Source of the DNA: a virus
Strand: one strand, 5' to 3'
Length of the DNA: 30,111 nt
IMG/VR virus record: IMGVR_UViG_3300036901_000032
Location: 1-30,111 of that record
Shown here: in pieces, positions 16,845 to 24,561 of the stretch
Position numbering within the stretch: the stretch's first letter is position 1
Layout of the letters: every line of letters begins with the position of its first letter
Made by a program: the position numbers and the translations under genes
Notes under the pieces: model-generated
The model's database searches: none
The model's input: the letters and a program-made list of their open reading frames with translations, nothing else
Told to the model about the DNA's origin: nothing

Positions 16845-17807
16845 TTACGGGTGTCCTCTGCGGGCTAGCTGCTGGTTGCGTTTCCGCGCCCAGTCGTCCG
16901 CAGAAAGGCTTTCGTCGCTCACGTCGAAGGCCCGCGAACTCGGTCCCGTCACGGGAGAAGGAGGCTTCGGGGCCGCAGTTCGCTTCGGTTCAGGAGGTTC
17001 TTTGGCATCGGATTCAGCGGGAGCAGCGATTTCGCGCCGAATATCGGCGGAAAGCTCAGCAATGTAGTACATGGCCTGTTGAGGATCGGTTTTGGCTACG
17101 CGAATCAACTTCTCCATCGTCTTCGGATCAGTCCCAAGGGTGTAAACCAAATCGGGCAGAACGTCCGAACCCGCCAGCATGCGTCTCACTTCCGGTGGAA
17201 TGGAAGTGTTGCTCATGATCGCCGCGGCGGTCGGCTCGATGACCTTATCGAACTCATCCCCGTACCGCTTGCGGTCCCTCTCAACCTTTTCCTGCACTTG
17301 CTGTATCTGCTGTTGCTGCGCGTCTCGCTGGCGCAATTCGTGGTGCGTCTGCTCTGCCGACCATTTGCCCAAATCCTTGACAAAAGCAGCAAGGTCCGCA
17401 TATTTCTGCGTCCCGTCGGCGTTCTTGTCATCTAGGGTAGGTTCTGGCCGGAGTATCGAGCGTTGCTGGTGTTGCGGCGCGGCGGACGGGGCCGGTTTTT
17501 CGTCTGGTTTTGCCTGCGCGGCCAGTTTGCGCTCTAACTCTTTGTTCTTAGCGAGCAGCGTCTCGAATCGCTTGCGAGCTTTGTTTCCGATGCCTTCCGG
17601 CAACTCCTGATCATCGCCCGTAGCCGCGGCGGGTTCATTTTCGGGCTCATCGCCCTCGGCTGGTGCATCTTCGGCGGGAGTGAATCTGGCTGGGACTTCC
17701 CCGCTCACACGGTACGCATTAAACTCGCTGAGGGTTGGGGCCTGTCCGTTAAACGGATCTGCTTCAACTGCGGGTGACGATTCCGCTTGCGTCGTTTCAA
17801 CTGACAT
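16845..17807 (-). CDS. Scaffolding protein
   Basis: 320 residues, highly charged and Glu/Ala/Pro-rich, sitting between portal and coat exactly as P22 gp8 (303 residues). The N-terminal third is acidic and disordered-looking; residues about 75-100 and 145-180 are coiled-coil-like (NKELERKLAAQ; QQQQIQQVQEKVERDRKRYG). The C-terminus is basic (DDWARKRNQQLARRGHP), as expected for the coat-binding helix-loop-helix of scaffolds. An upstream CAGGAG serves as ribosome site. It directs procapsid assembly and is not retained in the virion. Confidence 0.82.
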   Translation of the reverse strand: MSVETTQAESSPAVEADPFNGQAPTLSEFNAYRVSGEVPARFTPAEDAPAEGDEPENEPAAATGDDQELPEGIGNKARKRFETLLAKNKELERKLAAQAKPDEKPAPSAAPQHQQRSILRPEPTLDDKNADGTQKYADLAAFVKDLGKWSAEQTHHELRQRDAQQQQIQQVQEKVERDRKRYGDEFDKVIEPTAAAIMSNTSIPPEVRRMLAGSDVLPDLVYTLGTDPKTMEKLIRVAKTDPQQAMYYIAELSADIRREIAAPAESDAKEPPEPKRTAAPKPPSPVTGPSSRAFDVSDESLSADDWARKRNQQLARRGHP

Positions 17808-17859
17808 TCGGTTGTGCTCCTGTCCGTGCGCTGGACTAGCGGGGTGGTGCTAAACTTTT

Positions 17860-17881
17860 GGGACTTATACACTTGAGTCCC
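17860..17881 (-). other. Inverted repeat between E2-like and scaffold genes
   Basis: GGGACT and AGTCCC flank a 10-nt loop and begin at the stop codon of the E2-like gene. This falls in one of the few real gaps in the late operon (about 73 nt). It lacks a U-tract, so an RNA-processing or regulatory hairpin is more likely than a terminator. Confidence 0.35.
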
Positions 17882-18291
17882 TACTTCACGTAATTAAACC
17901 GCTGCTGGATGACCTTCATGTAGGTGAAAAGAGAGCTTTGGTTTGGGTTCCACATCTGCAAGTGCCATGACCACCACACGCACTCTTTCCACTGTGGCCA
18001 ACCTAATTGTTCCAGTTGTGCCCCGTTGGAGATGTTGACATTGTGCGGAATCGCTTTGTTTTTGGCGACTCGAATATCGATGTCTGTAAAGAAGTGGTCA
18101 GGACAAGCGGCAGGATAACCGGGCGGAGATATGAATAGAACCGTGCAAATAGTTGAATCCCACCCTTTCGGCAGTAGTATACCGGGCACCACTATTAGAT
18201 GGTATCCGTATTTATTCCGCTCCAAATGCGCCTGCGGCCAATTGGTTCTCAGCCGTTCAATCCCGTCTTCGATGTAGGGGTTAATCTGCAT
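17881..18291 (-). CDS. E2/UBC-like protein, prokaryotic E2 family E type
   Basis: 136 residues from the ATG at 18291, which has GGAGGG six nt upstream; an in-frame ATG at 18411, overlapping the portal stop, would add 40 residues. The core matches prokaryotic E2 family E: HLIVVPGILLPKGWDST (31-47), FISPPGYPAACPDHFFTD (53-70), then WPQW (98-101) and WSWHLQMWNPNQSS (107-120). The PPGYP...PD.F segment corresponds to the UBC strand-loop preceding the active site. Cys104 lies ten residues before the conserved Trp-Asn-Pro, near the catalytic Cys place, but the canonical HPN motif is degraded to PHN. In bacteria this family often lies with E1/ThiF, JAB peptidase and multi-ubiquitin genes; none is visible here. 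It is placed between portal and scaffold. Confidence 0.72.
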   Translation of the reverse strand: MQINPYIEDGIERLRTNWPQAHLERNKYGYHLIVVPGILLPKGWDSTICTVLFISPPGYPAACPDHFFTDIDIRVAKNKAIPHNVNISNGAQLEQLGWPQWKECVWWSWHLQMWNPNQSSLFTYMKVIQQRFNYVK

Positions 18292-18407
18292 TTTCCCTCC
18301 AAGGGAGTTAAGTGCGTAATTCCCAAACTTTTGGCGTCCCAGGGCATTTGTGGGAACCCATGGCGAACGGAATGCCGCCGGTCGTAGCGCAAATCTCGCC
18401 AACTTGC

Positions 18408-20507
18408 TCATTCTGCTCCTGAATCGGGTGGCTGCAAATCTGCCTGCTGTTGCTGTTGGGACTGCATCGAGTCCTGCGATGACTGCATAGACTGCTGTGC
18501 GGCGTTCTGCTGCCCCATAGCCATTTGGTGGGCATTGTCAACAGCCTGCTCGGCTGCCGACGCTGCTTGCTTGTGAAATTGTGCTTCCAGCGCCCGCCGA
18601 TCGGCTTCCCGGTCGGCCGCATTCTGCGCCTTGGTATTGATCTCAGCGACGGTTACGGCGGTGAGCAGTTTCTTATCTTCCAACGCCATATCGGCCTGCG
18701 ACTTGGCCTGAATCTCGGCCATCTTGCCGTGATGCTCAAGAACCTTCGCCTCGCGCTCCAGCGTGAACTTCGCCAGTTGCCCGTGCATAATTTGAATCTG
18801 CTGGTGGGCTTGAGAAATCTGCGCTTGCGCCTGCGGGGGGAGGGGCTCTTCCTGATCCTGCAACTGCGGCGGCAGCATCTTATGCAACCGCTCGGCTGCC
18901 TGGTCGGCGCCGGCCATATCGGAGTTCTGCATCATGATATCGCCGAGGATCGGAACCATGGTAGGCACGGAGCGTATCAATTCCTGAATGAAATCGAATG
19001 TCTCCATGCGCTTAGTATCGAATGCGCGGCCCATTGTAACCACCAGCGGCACGCGATTCCCGGCAATCTTGTAATGGTGCTTCTTTCCCCCTTCGTCTGC
19101 ATACTCCGCGTTGATGGTAACCACCTTGGATTTCTCATCCGGCCCGAGGATCGTCACTTCGCGCTCCGTGTCGTAAATCTTGGGAATCATTTCCTCGATA
19201 ATGTCGCCGGCCTGCCTGAATGACCGTTCCAGGTTATCGAGAAAGTGCATCGTAGTCAGGTTCGCCGATTGTTGACGCGCCCCGATGGCCTTGGCGCTGG
19301 TTTCGTTGCTCTGCGCGCCCATTGAGGCGTCGTAAATTCCCGTCGTGGCCTTCATGTCGTCGATTTCCTGCGCTACGGCCGCAGAAAGAGATTGAACCGG
19401 AGCTTCCTGCACTTGCCGCTCCGGTGGCGGCGCTGGCCGTCCGGCCACATCGATGACGTTGTAGGTGAGAAATGGGCGAGACTCACGGTTTAACGCAGCC
19501 CATTGCGCTTCGAAACCGGCAATCTGCCCATTTGCCACCATGAAAGGCGACACCGGCGACACCGTAATTGTTTCGGCAATACGAGACTTATAGTAATTGA
19601 TTAGCTGTTGGGCCGATTTCTGCGACCGCACTACCGATGACAGCCTTGGCTTGCCCTCGATGATCATCTGCTTGCCCAGCACGGGAATAATCGGAATTTC
19701 CGAGCCCGCCCATTCGGTTTTCGACGATTCGCCGTCTTCGCCTGGCAGCACTTCGAGCCCATTGATCTTGCAGAACTGGACTTTCGACTTTGGTCGCCGC
19801 TTGCCCTTCACCTTCTCCTGCTCAATCCACCAGTATTCCGCGATCCGCACCGTATCTGAGCCAATCCAGCCCTCTGCGCGTACTCCGGCGGCGTCCCAGG
19901 ATAGCGAAGCCATTTCGCTATCACCGTAAAGCGCCTTGTATTCCTCTTTCGGAACTTCCTCAACCACGAAGCCAAAACGCGGCTTGCGATTGAAACAGGT
20001 TGGGACCACAATCCCATACACGGTTAGCGGGTCCATTACCGGAACAATCTTCAAATCGAGCTCGTCGCTCTCTTCGTCGCAATACTCGGTCAGAAAGCGG
20101 TAATAGCCGAATGAGCCGCCCGCGCTATACTCGATGGCCGTCTCGTAGGCAATCTGCGCATTCGATTCGTATTGGATGAAGCGCGCCAGCCCCTCATAGA
20201 CCTCCGACGTGTCCTTGTCTGAATCCAGGCGCGGCGCGAACTTGACCTGCGGCTTGTTCTGGCGCGCTTCGTTCGATACCTGCTGCACGAACGTGTGGCA
20301 TCGGGGGAAAGCCATTGCAGGCCGCCCGGCCATCTCGCGTTGCAACTTGATTTGCGGATCCCACTGATCGTCACCATCCGGGGATGCCAGTTTCAGGTCT
20401 TCAACGAACTTGCGCCGAAGTTCGCGTTCATCCTCGGCTGCGGCTGCAAACCGCTTCCGAGCCGTCGCCATGAAATCGATAGTCTTGCTGTCGTTCTCGT
20501 CGGCCAT
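18408..20507 (-). CDS. Portal protein, P22 gp1-like
   Basis: 699 residues (P22 portal is 725). The N-terminus (FVEDLKLASPDGDDQWDPQI) and the following CHTFVQQVSNEARQNKPQVK and YESNAQIAYETAIEYSAGGS are hallmarks of P22-type portals. The C-terminal third is a long Gln/Ala-rich helical region (about 570-699) like the barrel helix. It forms the dodecameric ring at one vertex for DNA entry and tail docking. Its start overlaps the stop of the 43-aa gene (TAATG) and its stop overlaps an ATG of the downstream E2-like frame (ATGA). Confidence 0.92.
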   Translation of the reverse strand: MADENDSKTIDFMATARKRFAAAAEDERELRRKFVEDLKLASPDGDDQWDPQIKLQREMAGRPAMAFPRCHTFVQQVSNEARQNKPQVKFAPRLDSDKDTSEVYEGLARFIQYESNAQIAYETAIEYSAGGSFGYYRFLTEYCDEESDELDLKIVPVMDPLTVYGIVVPTCFNRKPRFGFVVEEVPKEEYKALYGDSEMASLSWDAAGVRAEGWIGSDTVRIAEYWWIEQEKVKGKRRPKSKVQFCKINGLEVLPGEDGESSKTEWAGSEIPIIPVLGKQMIIEGKPRLSSVVRSQKSAQQLINYYKSRIAETITVSPVSPFMVANGQIAGFEAQWAALNRESRPFLTYNVIDVAGRPAPPPERQVQEAPVQSLSAAVAQEIDDMKATTGIYDASMGAQSNETSAKAIGARQQSANLTTMHFLDNLERSFRQAGDIIEEMIPKIYDTEREVTILGPDEKSKVVTINAEYADEGGKKHHYKIAGNRVPLVVTMGRAFDTKRMETFDFIQELIRSVPTMVPILGDIMMQNSDMAGADQAAERLHKMLPPQLQDQEEPLPPQAQAQISQAHQQIQIMHGQLAKFTLEREAKVLEHHGKMAEIQAKSQADMALEDKKLLTAVTVAEINTKAQNAADREADRRALEAQFHKQAASAAEQAVDNAHQMAMGQQNAAQQSMQSSQDSMQSQQQQQADLQPPDSGAE

Positions 20508-20638
20508 TAGTTAACCCGAAAGCGCGGGTCTGGGGCGCTGACCGCGAAGGTGTTTCTATCGATTGCCTGCTGGATTTCACGCAGACGCTTATCCACGTAG
20601 CGCTCGGCATCGGGCCGCGCCAGCTTCATTACGCGCAT
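20507..20638 (-). CDS. Small 43-aa hypothetical protein upstream of portal
   Basis: The frame starting MRVMKLARPDAERYVDKRLR is helical and charged and ends APDPRFRVN. TAATG overlap with the portal start supports translation. GTG at 20641 or an upstream CTG near 20674 are alternative starts; the upstream residues SSETRKSAVRKV are in frame. No family is recognised. Confidence 0.45.
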   Translation of the reverse strand: MRVMKLARPDAERYVDKRLREIQQAIDRNTFAVSAPDPRFRVN

Positions 20639-20673
20639 CACCTTGCGGACTGCGCTTTTGCGTGTTTCAGAAC

Positions 20674-20916
20674 TCAGGACGCATCCTTAGGGTCTTCCTC
20701 GTTAATCGCCGTCTCGGGAATCTCCAGGTGATTGGCAACGTGGGCGAGCATTTCGTGGCCTTCATCGGCACCGAATACATGGTGCTCGGGCTCCATATAG
20801 CTTTCCTGCATCCCGTGCTTGCCTTCACGCTGCATGGGCTTGTAGTGATGCGTGACGGTGTGACCGCCGTTCTCTGCGGGCTCAATCTCCATGCGGCGAA
20901 TTTCTTTCTTGGCCAT
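20674..20916 (-). CDS. Conserved-type small phage protein, 80 aa
   Basis: The product begins MAKKEIRRMEIEPAENGGHT and contains HHYKP, then EPEHHVFGADEGHEMLAHVANHL. This His-rich pattern resembles small proteins encoded near terminase/portal genes in proteobacterial and related phages, whose function is unknown. A GGGAG ribosome site precedes the ATG. It is acidic at the C-terminus (NEEDPKDAS). Confidence 0.7.
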   Translation of the reverse strand: MAKKEIRRMEIEPAENGGHTVTHHYKPMQREGKHGMQESYMEPEHHVFGADEGHEMLAHVANHLEIPETAINEEDPKDAS

Positions 20917-20925
20917 GATTTCTCC

Positions 20926-21222
20926 CTAATTCATCGCGTCGTAGATGACGGTGAGGTTCTGTGCGCTTGTGCCAATCGCCACGAATTGCCCGAGGTCGTA
21001 ATGCTGACTGCCACCCTCCGGCATTGGAGGCAGGAAGTAGGTGCCACCGCCAGGCCCCAGAGGGACGCCATTCGTCAATGTGAGAGTTGAACCCAGTGCG
21101 CCGCCAATCGCCATAGCGGCAGCGGCGTTATTCACAAACAGTATCCATCGGGCGAATGTTCCCTTTGCCGCAACAGCGATAGCCGAACCCGTCTGTGCTA
21201 CCTGAAGATTTGTCGCTGCCAT
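20926..21222 (-). CDS. Hypothetical 98-aa virion-type protein
   Basis: A small beta-rich, Gly/Ala-rich protein (MAATNLQVAQTGSAIAVAAK...TFARWILFVNNAAAAMAIGG). It contains GPGGGTYFLPPMPEG, and ends LTVIYDAMN. Composition suits a capsid-associated or head-completion protein, but I do not recognise the family. It follows the 136-aa gene by 7 nt within the same operon. Confidence 0.65.
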   Translation of the reverse strand: MAATNLQVAQTGSAIAVAAKGTFARWILFVNNAAAAMAIGGALGSTLTLTNGVPLGPGGGTYFLPPMPEGGSQHYDLGQFVAIGTSAQNLTVIYDAMN

Positions 21223-21229
21223 ACGCCTC

Positions 21230-21640
21230 CTAGCTGACGGTTACGCCGCTCACTGCCACAGGCACCCAAACGCCACCCATAGCCATCAACAAGCAATTGC
21301 TGCCGATGGTGCCGTTCCATGTGAGGATGTGCTTGGAGTTGATAATGGCGTTTGCCGCCGTGGTCACGGTATGGGCTTTGCCGCTGCTGTCAACCAGGAA
21401 GATGGTCTTGCCGTCGTCGCCGGCTGGCTGCTGACCGGCGATTGGAGTGGCCAACGTGCAGGCGTCGGCGCTGGCGGCGTTCAGTTGCACATTGCCGGGG
21501 AATGGAACGGGGTCAGTTGCGCCGGCCAGAACAGTAAATGTGCCGTTGCAGGTGACGTCCTGCATCTGCTTTGCCGCGTCGGAATCGTAACAGCCTGCGC
21601 GGGTAATGGCGGGCTGACCGGCTACTGGTGATTTTGCCAT
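21230..21640 (-). CDS. Hypothetical 136-aa virion-type protein
   Basis: Beta-rich with several Cys (Cys17, 31, 62 and 116 approximately). It includes VTCNGTFTVLAGATDPVPFP, then DDGKTIFLVDSSGKAHTVTT and HILTWNGTIGSNCLLMAMGG. The last half resembles the beta-sandwich end modules found in phage structural proteins, so a decoration or minor capsid role is possible but unproven. It lies between two other small genes in the terminase-portal interval, where decoration-type genes are often found. Confidence 0.6.
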   Translation of the reverse strand: MAKSPVAGQPAITRAGCYDSDAAKQMQDVTCNGTFTVLAGATDPVPFPGNVQLNAASADACTLATPIAGQQPAGDDGKTIFLVDSSGKAHTVTTAANAIINSKHILTWNGTIGSNCLLMAMGGVWVPVAVSGVTVS

Positions 21641-21648
21641 GATTGCTC

Positions 21649-21855
21649 CTATTTCCCGAGCAGGCGGTCTGCCTTTGCTCGTATCTTGGCGGCGCTGGCG
21701 GGACTGAGTTTGCCCTTGCGAACCATCTGTGTTGCTCTCGCCTTCGCGTTTTCCGCGTGGCTAGCATCTGGCATCGGATATTTCCGCGACCCGGGCAGGC
21801 CGAACTTAGAGCTCGGGAGCGCGCTGCGTTCTTCGGCGTCAAGTTTGGCCATCAT
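21649..21855 (-). CDS. Conserved small phage protein (KFGLPGSRKYP type)
   Basis: 68 residues: MMAKLDAEERSALPSSKFGL, then PGSRKYPMPDASHAENAKAR. The pattern LP...F.LPG.R.YP..D..HA.NA.AR recurs in small phage and prophage proteins, usually of unknown function. The C-terminus is basic and helical. Two adjacent ATGs at 21855 and 21852 can start it; the first overlaps the stop of the 51-aa gene. Confidence 0.7.
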   Translation of the reverse strand: MMAKLDAEERSALPSSKFGLPGSRKYPMPDASHAENAKARATQMVRKGKLSPASAAKIRAKADRLLGK

Positions 21856-22007
21856 TTACCCCCATACCCAGTCTTAGACTCAGCCGCAAACGCGCGCGGG
21901 TTAGGCGAACGCGCGAGGGGTGCCCTCCCCGGCCGCAAATCCGGCTCTGCCTTCGCCGGCGCAACCTTGAGCAGCATCGCTTGAATCTTGGGCGCGGTCC
22001 ACGTCAC
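21852..22007 (-). CDS. Small 51-aa hypothetical protein
   Basis: A GTG-initiated frame whose start overlaps the upstream TAG by one base and whose TGA overlaps the next ATG. The sequence is MTWTAPKIQAMLLKVAPAKA then a basic, Pro/Arg-rich tail ending SKTGYGGK. The overlaps at both ends are the main support. No family recognised. Confidence 0.5.
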   Translation of the reverse strand: MTWTAPKIQAMLLKVAPAKAEPDLRPGRAPLARSPNPRAFAAESKTGYGGK

Positions 22008-22465
22008 TAAAGCCCCCGGGGCCGCTGCTTGATGGCGGGAAGGTCAGCGAGGCCAACGGGCAGATCGGCGCCTGTGTCCCATTCATGCGAGCCGCCAACT
22101 TCGACAGCGCCATGCCGCACCTTGATGTACCGATGCAGCCCGTCCACATCCACGACATCGATCACCACCACCGAGCCAAGTTGGAACGCGTCGACCTTGG
22201 CAACCTTCACATCGCCGAGAAATGGCTTGATTTCTGGTTTGGCAGTGCGTTCCTCCGTGCCGGAATGGTAATTGTCTGTGCCTGCGGGGTATTCCAGCCC
22301 CTGGCCATCGTCTACCCAGGTGCCGGTCGGAACCTTGGACGCCGCACTGGCTTCTGCTGCGGTCTGCGCTCTCTCGGCATCCTCGCGAGTGGGGAAGTCC
22401 GCGATAACAACGCCCTCGCGGAGCAGGTCAAAGGAATTCTCGCCATTCTGCTGAATCGTGTACAT
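22007..22465 (-). CDS. Hypothetical 152-aa protein downstream of large terminase
   Basis: ATG at 22465 follows a G-rich ribosome site (GAGGGGGGATGAA); a GTG at 22489 would add eight residues. The N-terminus MYTIQQNGENSFDLLREGVV and DFPTREDAERAQTAAEASAA forms a small alpha-beta module. The second half contains KVDAFQLGSVVVIDVVDVDG and HRYIKVRHGAVEVGGSHEW, possibly a beta-barrel. The function is unknown; placement right after terminase and before portal-associated genes suggests a packaging or head role. Confidence 0.65.
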   Translation of the reverse strand: MYTIQQNGENSFDLLREGVVIADFPTREDAERAQTAAEASAASKVPTGTWVDDGQGLEYPAGTDNYHSGTEERTAKPEIKPFLGDVKVAKVDAFQLGSVVVIDVVDVDGLHRYIKVRHGAVEVGGSHEWDTGADLPVGLADLPAIKQRPRGL

Positions 22466-22476
22466 TTCATCCCCCC

Positions 22477-23760
22477 TCACGCCATCCACCCATCGGAGCC
22501 GTGGACGGCATACTTCGGTTCTGCTTCCTGACGTTGACGTTCTGGCTCACGGATGCCGACTGCAAGCGTCCTGAGCGCATCTGCGGGGTGCGAGGCATCA
22601 TCATGGAGTGGCTGCGAGCGGGGCACGCCTAATGCTGTTGCCGGGCCCCATTGATAGCGCCTGAGATATTGCAGCCCATCCGCGCATTCCTTTGCGTCTG
22701 CATAGATTTGCGGGAACAGAGTGCGAACTGCGTTAATGCCATCCGTCACGCTCAATTGCCGATTAACAATCGCCCTGAAGCCCTTGAGCCTGATAATCTC
22801 TTCGATGCTCTTGCCGGTCCCGAGGCTACGCGTGCCACCATCCCAGGGCAGAAAGAATGTGCCCAGCACATAACCCCAGGTCTGCGCTTCCCGGATGTAG
22901 AAGTCGATGGCCTGATGGTCGTTCTCATAGTAGCGCAACAGCCTGATTTCAAATGGCGTGCGTTGCGCTGCCCAGATGCTGACCCGGTCTGCAAACCCAA
23001 GGTCGAAGAAAAGGTCAACCGGCATCATCGGGTCATAGGACACAGCACGAATGCGGCCCTCGCGCTCCATAGCCTGCAATTCCTGCTTATAAATCGCGCC
23101 TTCGACCGTTGATCGCGTTGCACCTTCGTAAACATGGTGAAAGGTATCGGGATCGCGTTCCTTCAGCGTGGCAATCTTCTGCTTGGATTCGGCGCTCAGC
23201 CACTTATTGCTACGGTAATCGCATTTGAGCAACTTGGCGCCCGGAGGCGGATTTATGACGAAATCTTGATAGACCGCATCGCTTTCCAAGTCTGGGTTGA
23301 GGGACCACCAGATTTCCGAGCCCGGCTTGCGGATCGTGGGCAGCAGTATCGTCAAGCTGCGCCGGCTTACTGTACTGGCTTCTTCCCCCCAGAATATATC
23401 GATGCTCTCGTACGACTTAATGGAGCTTACCGACTGTTTCCGGAGGCCAGCAAAGACGAATTCGGTTTGGTGGTTCTCCGGGCCGCGAATCTCCGACTGC
23501 AGGACCCGGTAGAAATCTCCCAAGCCCAAGCGCCCGATGGTATCGCTGAGCAGCTGGTGGACCGATTCCCGAATCGAGTCCATCGTCTCGCGTCCGCAAA
23601 GGATTCGCAGGGGATGAGGCCATTCGGGGACTTTGCCGGTCCCGAGCAAAAGCAACGCTTGGGCGATTGACCAACTCTTGACCCCATCTCGGCCGCCGAA
23701 CAGCACTTTATAGGGATGGTGCTCAAATAAGAAGGTCAGCTCGATTGGAAACTCATTCAT
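22477..23760 (-). CDS. terL: Terminase large subunit
   Basis: 427 residues. ATPase domain: a Walker A-like FGGRDGVKSW (21-30), Walker B IDIFWGEEA (120-128), and coupling motif WWSLNP (151-156). Nuclease domain: FFDLG with Asp253, LPWDG with Asp307, and HDDASHPADALR (386-397) with the acidic cluster of the RNase H-like headful nuclease. These fit the PBSX/Terminase_3-type family. The enzyme cuts concatemers and pumps DNA into the head through the portal. The Walker A departs from GxxxxGKS at the Gly before Lys (Val27). The ATG overlaps the small subunit gene by 8 nt. Confidence 0.92.
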   Translation of the reverse strand: MNEFPIELTFLFEHHPYKVLFGGRDGVKSWSIAQALLLLGTGKVPEWPHPLRILCGRETMDSIRESVHQLLSDTIGRLGLGDFYRVLQSEIRGPENHQTEFVFAGLRKQSVSSIKSYESIDIFWGEEASTVSRRSLTILLPTIRKPGSEIWWSLNPDLESDAVYQDFVINPPPGAKLLKCDYRSNKWLSAESKQKIATLKERDPDTFHHVYEGATRSTVEGAIYKQELQAMEREGRIRAVSYDPMMPVDLFFDLGFADRVSIWAAQRTPFEIRLLRYYENDHQAIDFYIREAQTWGYVLGTFFLPWDGGTRSLGTGKSIEEIIRLKGFRAIVNRQLSVTDGINAVRTLFPQIYADAKECADGLQYLRRYQWGPATALGVPRSQPLHDDASHPADALRTLAVGIREPERQRQEAEPKYAVHGSDGWMA

Positions 23761-24205
23761 GTGTCTTGACGAAAACCAGACTTACCTCTGCCTTGATGGG
23801 GCCGCCGTCGGCGCCAGTAACCTGCTGCTGCACCTTGTCGCCATACTTGCGGGGATTCCACTTCGCCAACAGCTTGAGCCGCGTATCGATGCGTAGCCGG
23901 CGATGTTCGATCATGTCTGCCGTCTTGATTTCGCTTGACCCATCCGCTTTTTGCGTTACGATTTCGCCAACTTGCGGGGTGTCGGCAATCTCAAGGCATT
24001 CCTGCAAGATTTGGGCCTCGCCGAGGTCGCGCGCCCGCTCGAAGCGTGAACTTTCCGTCTTCTCTTCCGTCTTGGCGTCTTCCTCTAGCCAATCATAGAC
24101 GGCGCCGTAGGAAGGCTTTCCCTCTTGCCTGCAATAGGATCTGAGCGTTCGCCCTGATTCAATCCAGGCATGTATTTCGGGAAGAAACTGGGCTCGATCA
24201 AACAC
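23753..24205 (-). CDS. terS: Terminase small subunit
   Basis: 150 residues, starting at GTG overlapping the preceding stop. An N-terminal helix-turn-helix region (about 10-40, IHAWIESGRTLRSYCRQEGK then YGAVYDWLEED) is the DNA-recognition part. The central helices include FERARDLGEAQILQECLEIA. The MIEHRRLRIDTRLKLLAKWN and PRKYGDK segment is a signature of Sf6/phage-type small terminases. It forms a ring that recognises the packaging start and regulates the large subunit. Length is close to P22 gp3 (162). Confidence 0.88.
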   Translation of the reverse strand: MFDRAQFLPEIHAWIESGRTLRSYCRQEGKPSYGAVYDWLEEDAKTEEKTESSRFERARDLGEAQILQECLEIADTPQVGEIVTQKADGSSEIKTADMIEHRRLRIDTRLKLLAKWNPRKYGDKVQQQVTGADGGPIKAEVSLVFVKTHE

Positions 24206-24499
24206 CTAAGCACCCTGGCACAGCGCATTAGCGGCCCGTATGAGTTGATAGCGCTCACTGATGCCGTTCGCGCTTGCCGGCGGATCGAACACGAGTCCAG
24301 GGATCTCAGCAGCTGCCAGCGGTTCGCGCTGCTGCGCTTGCTCATTGCGCTTTGCAATTGATTCAGCAAGAGATAGGTCGCGAATGCTGATTCCTGGGAT
24401 GACCCAATCGGCCGCGCAGTTCTCGATTGCCCGCACAGCCTGCGAGTATTTGAGCCTGATGCCTTTAGTGAGATTTAAGACGCGATGGGATTTTTTCAT
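24206..24499 (-). CDS. Hypothetical 97-aa protein, first gene of the late operon
   Basis: ATG at 24499 is chosen because a candidate promoter with an inverted repeat lies just upstream; a longer frame from 24655 would run through it. The product begins MKKSHRVLNLTKGIRLKYSQ and has IENCAADWVIPGISIRDLSL. It is helical and basic at the N-terminus. I do not recognise it; a regulator or packaging accessory is possible because the stop overlaps the small terminase start. Confidence 0.55.
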   Translation of the reverse strand: MKKSHRVLNLTKGIRLKYSQAVRAIENCAADWVIPGISIRDLSLAESIAKRNEQAQQREPLAAAEIPGLVFDPPASANGISERYQLIRAANALCQGA

Positions 24500-24543
24500 G
24501 CTGGAGCCGTCGCTTATCGGAGCGCGGAGCCGTTTGGAGGGGG

Positions 24544-24561
24544 TTACGGGATTAACCGTAA
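24544..24561. promoter_or_regulatory. Inverted repeat overlapping the late promoter -10
   Basis: Perfect 6-bp arms TTACGG and CCGTAA with a 6-nt spacer (GATTAA). Its overlap with the candidate -10 and start site fits an operator for a repressor or activator of late transcription. Confidence 0.45.
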
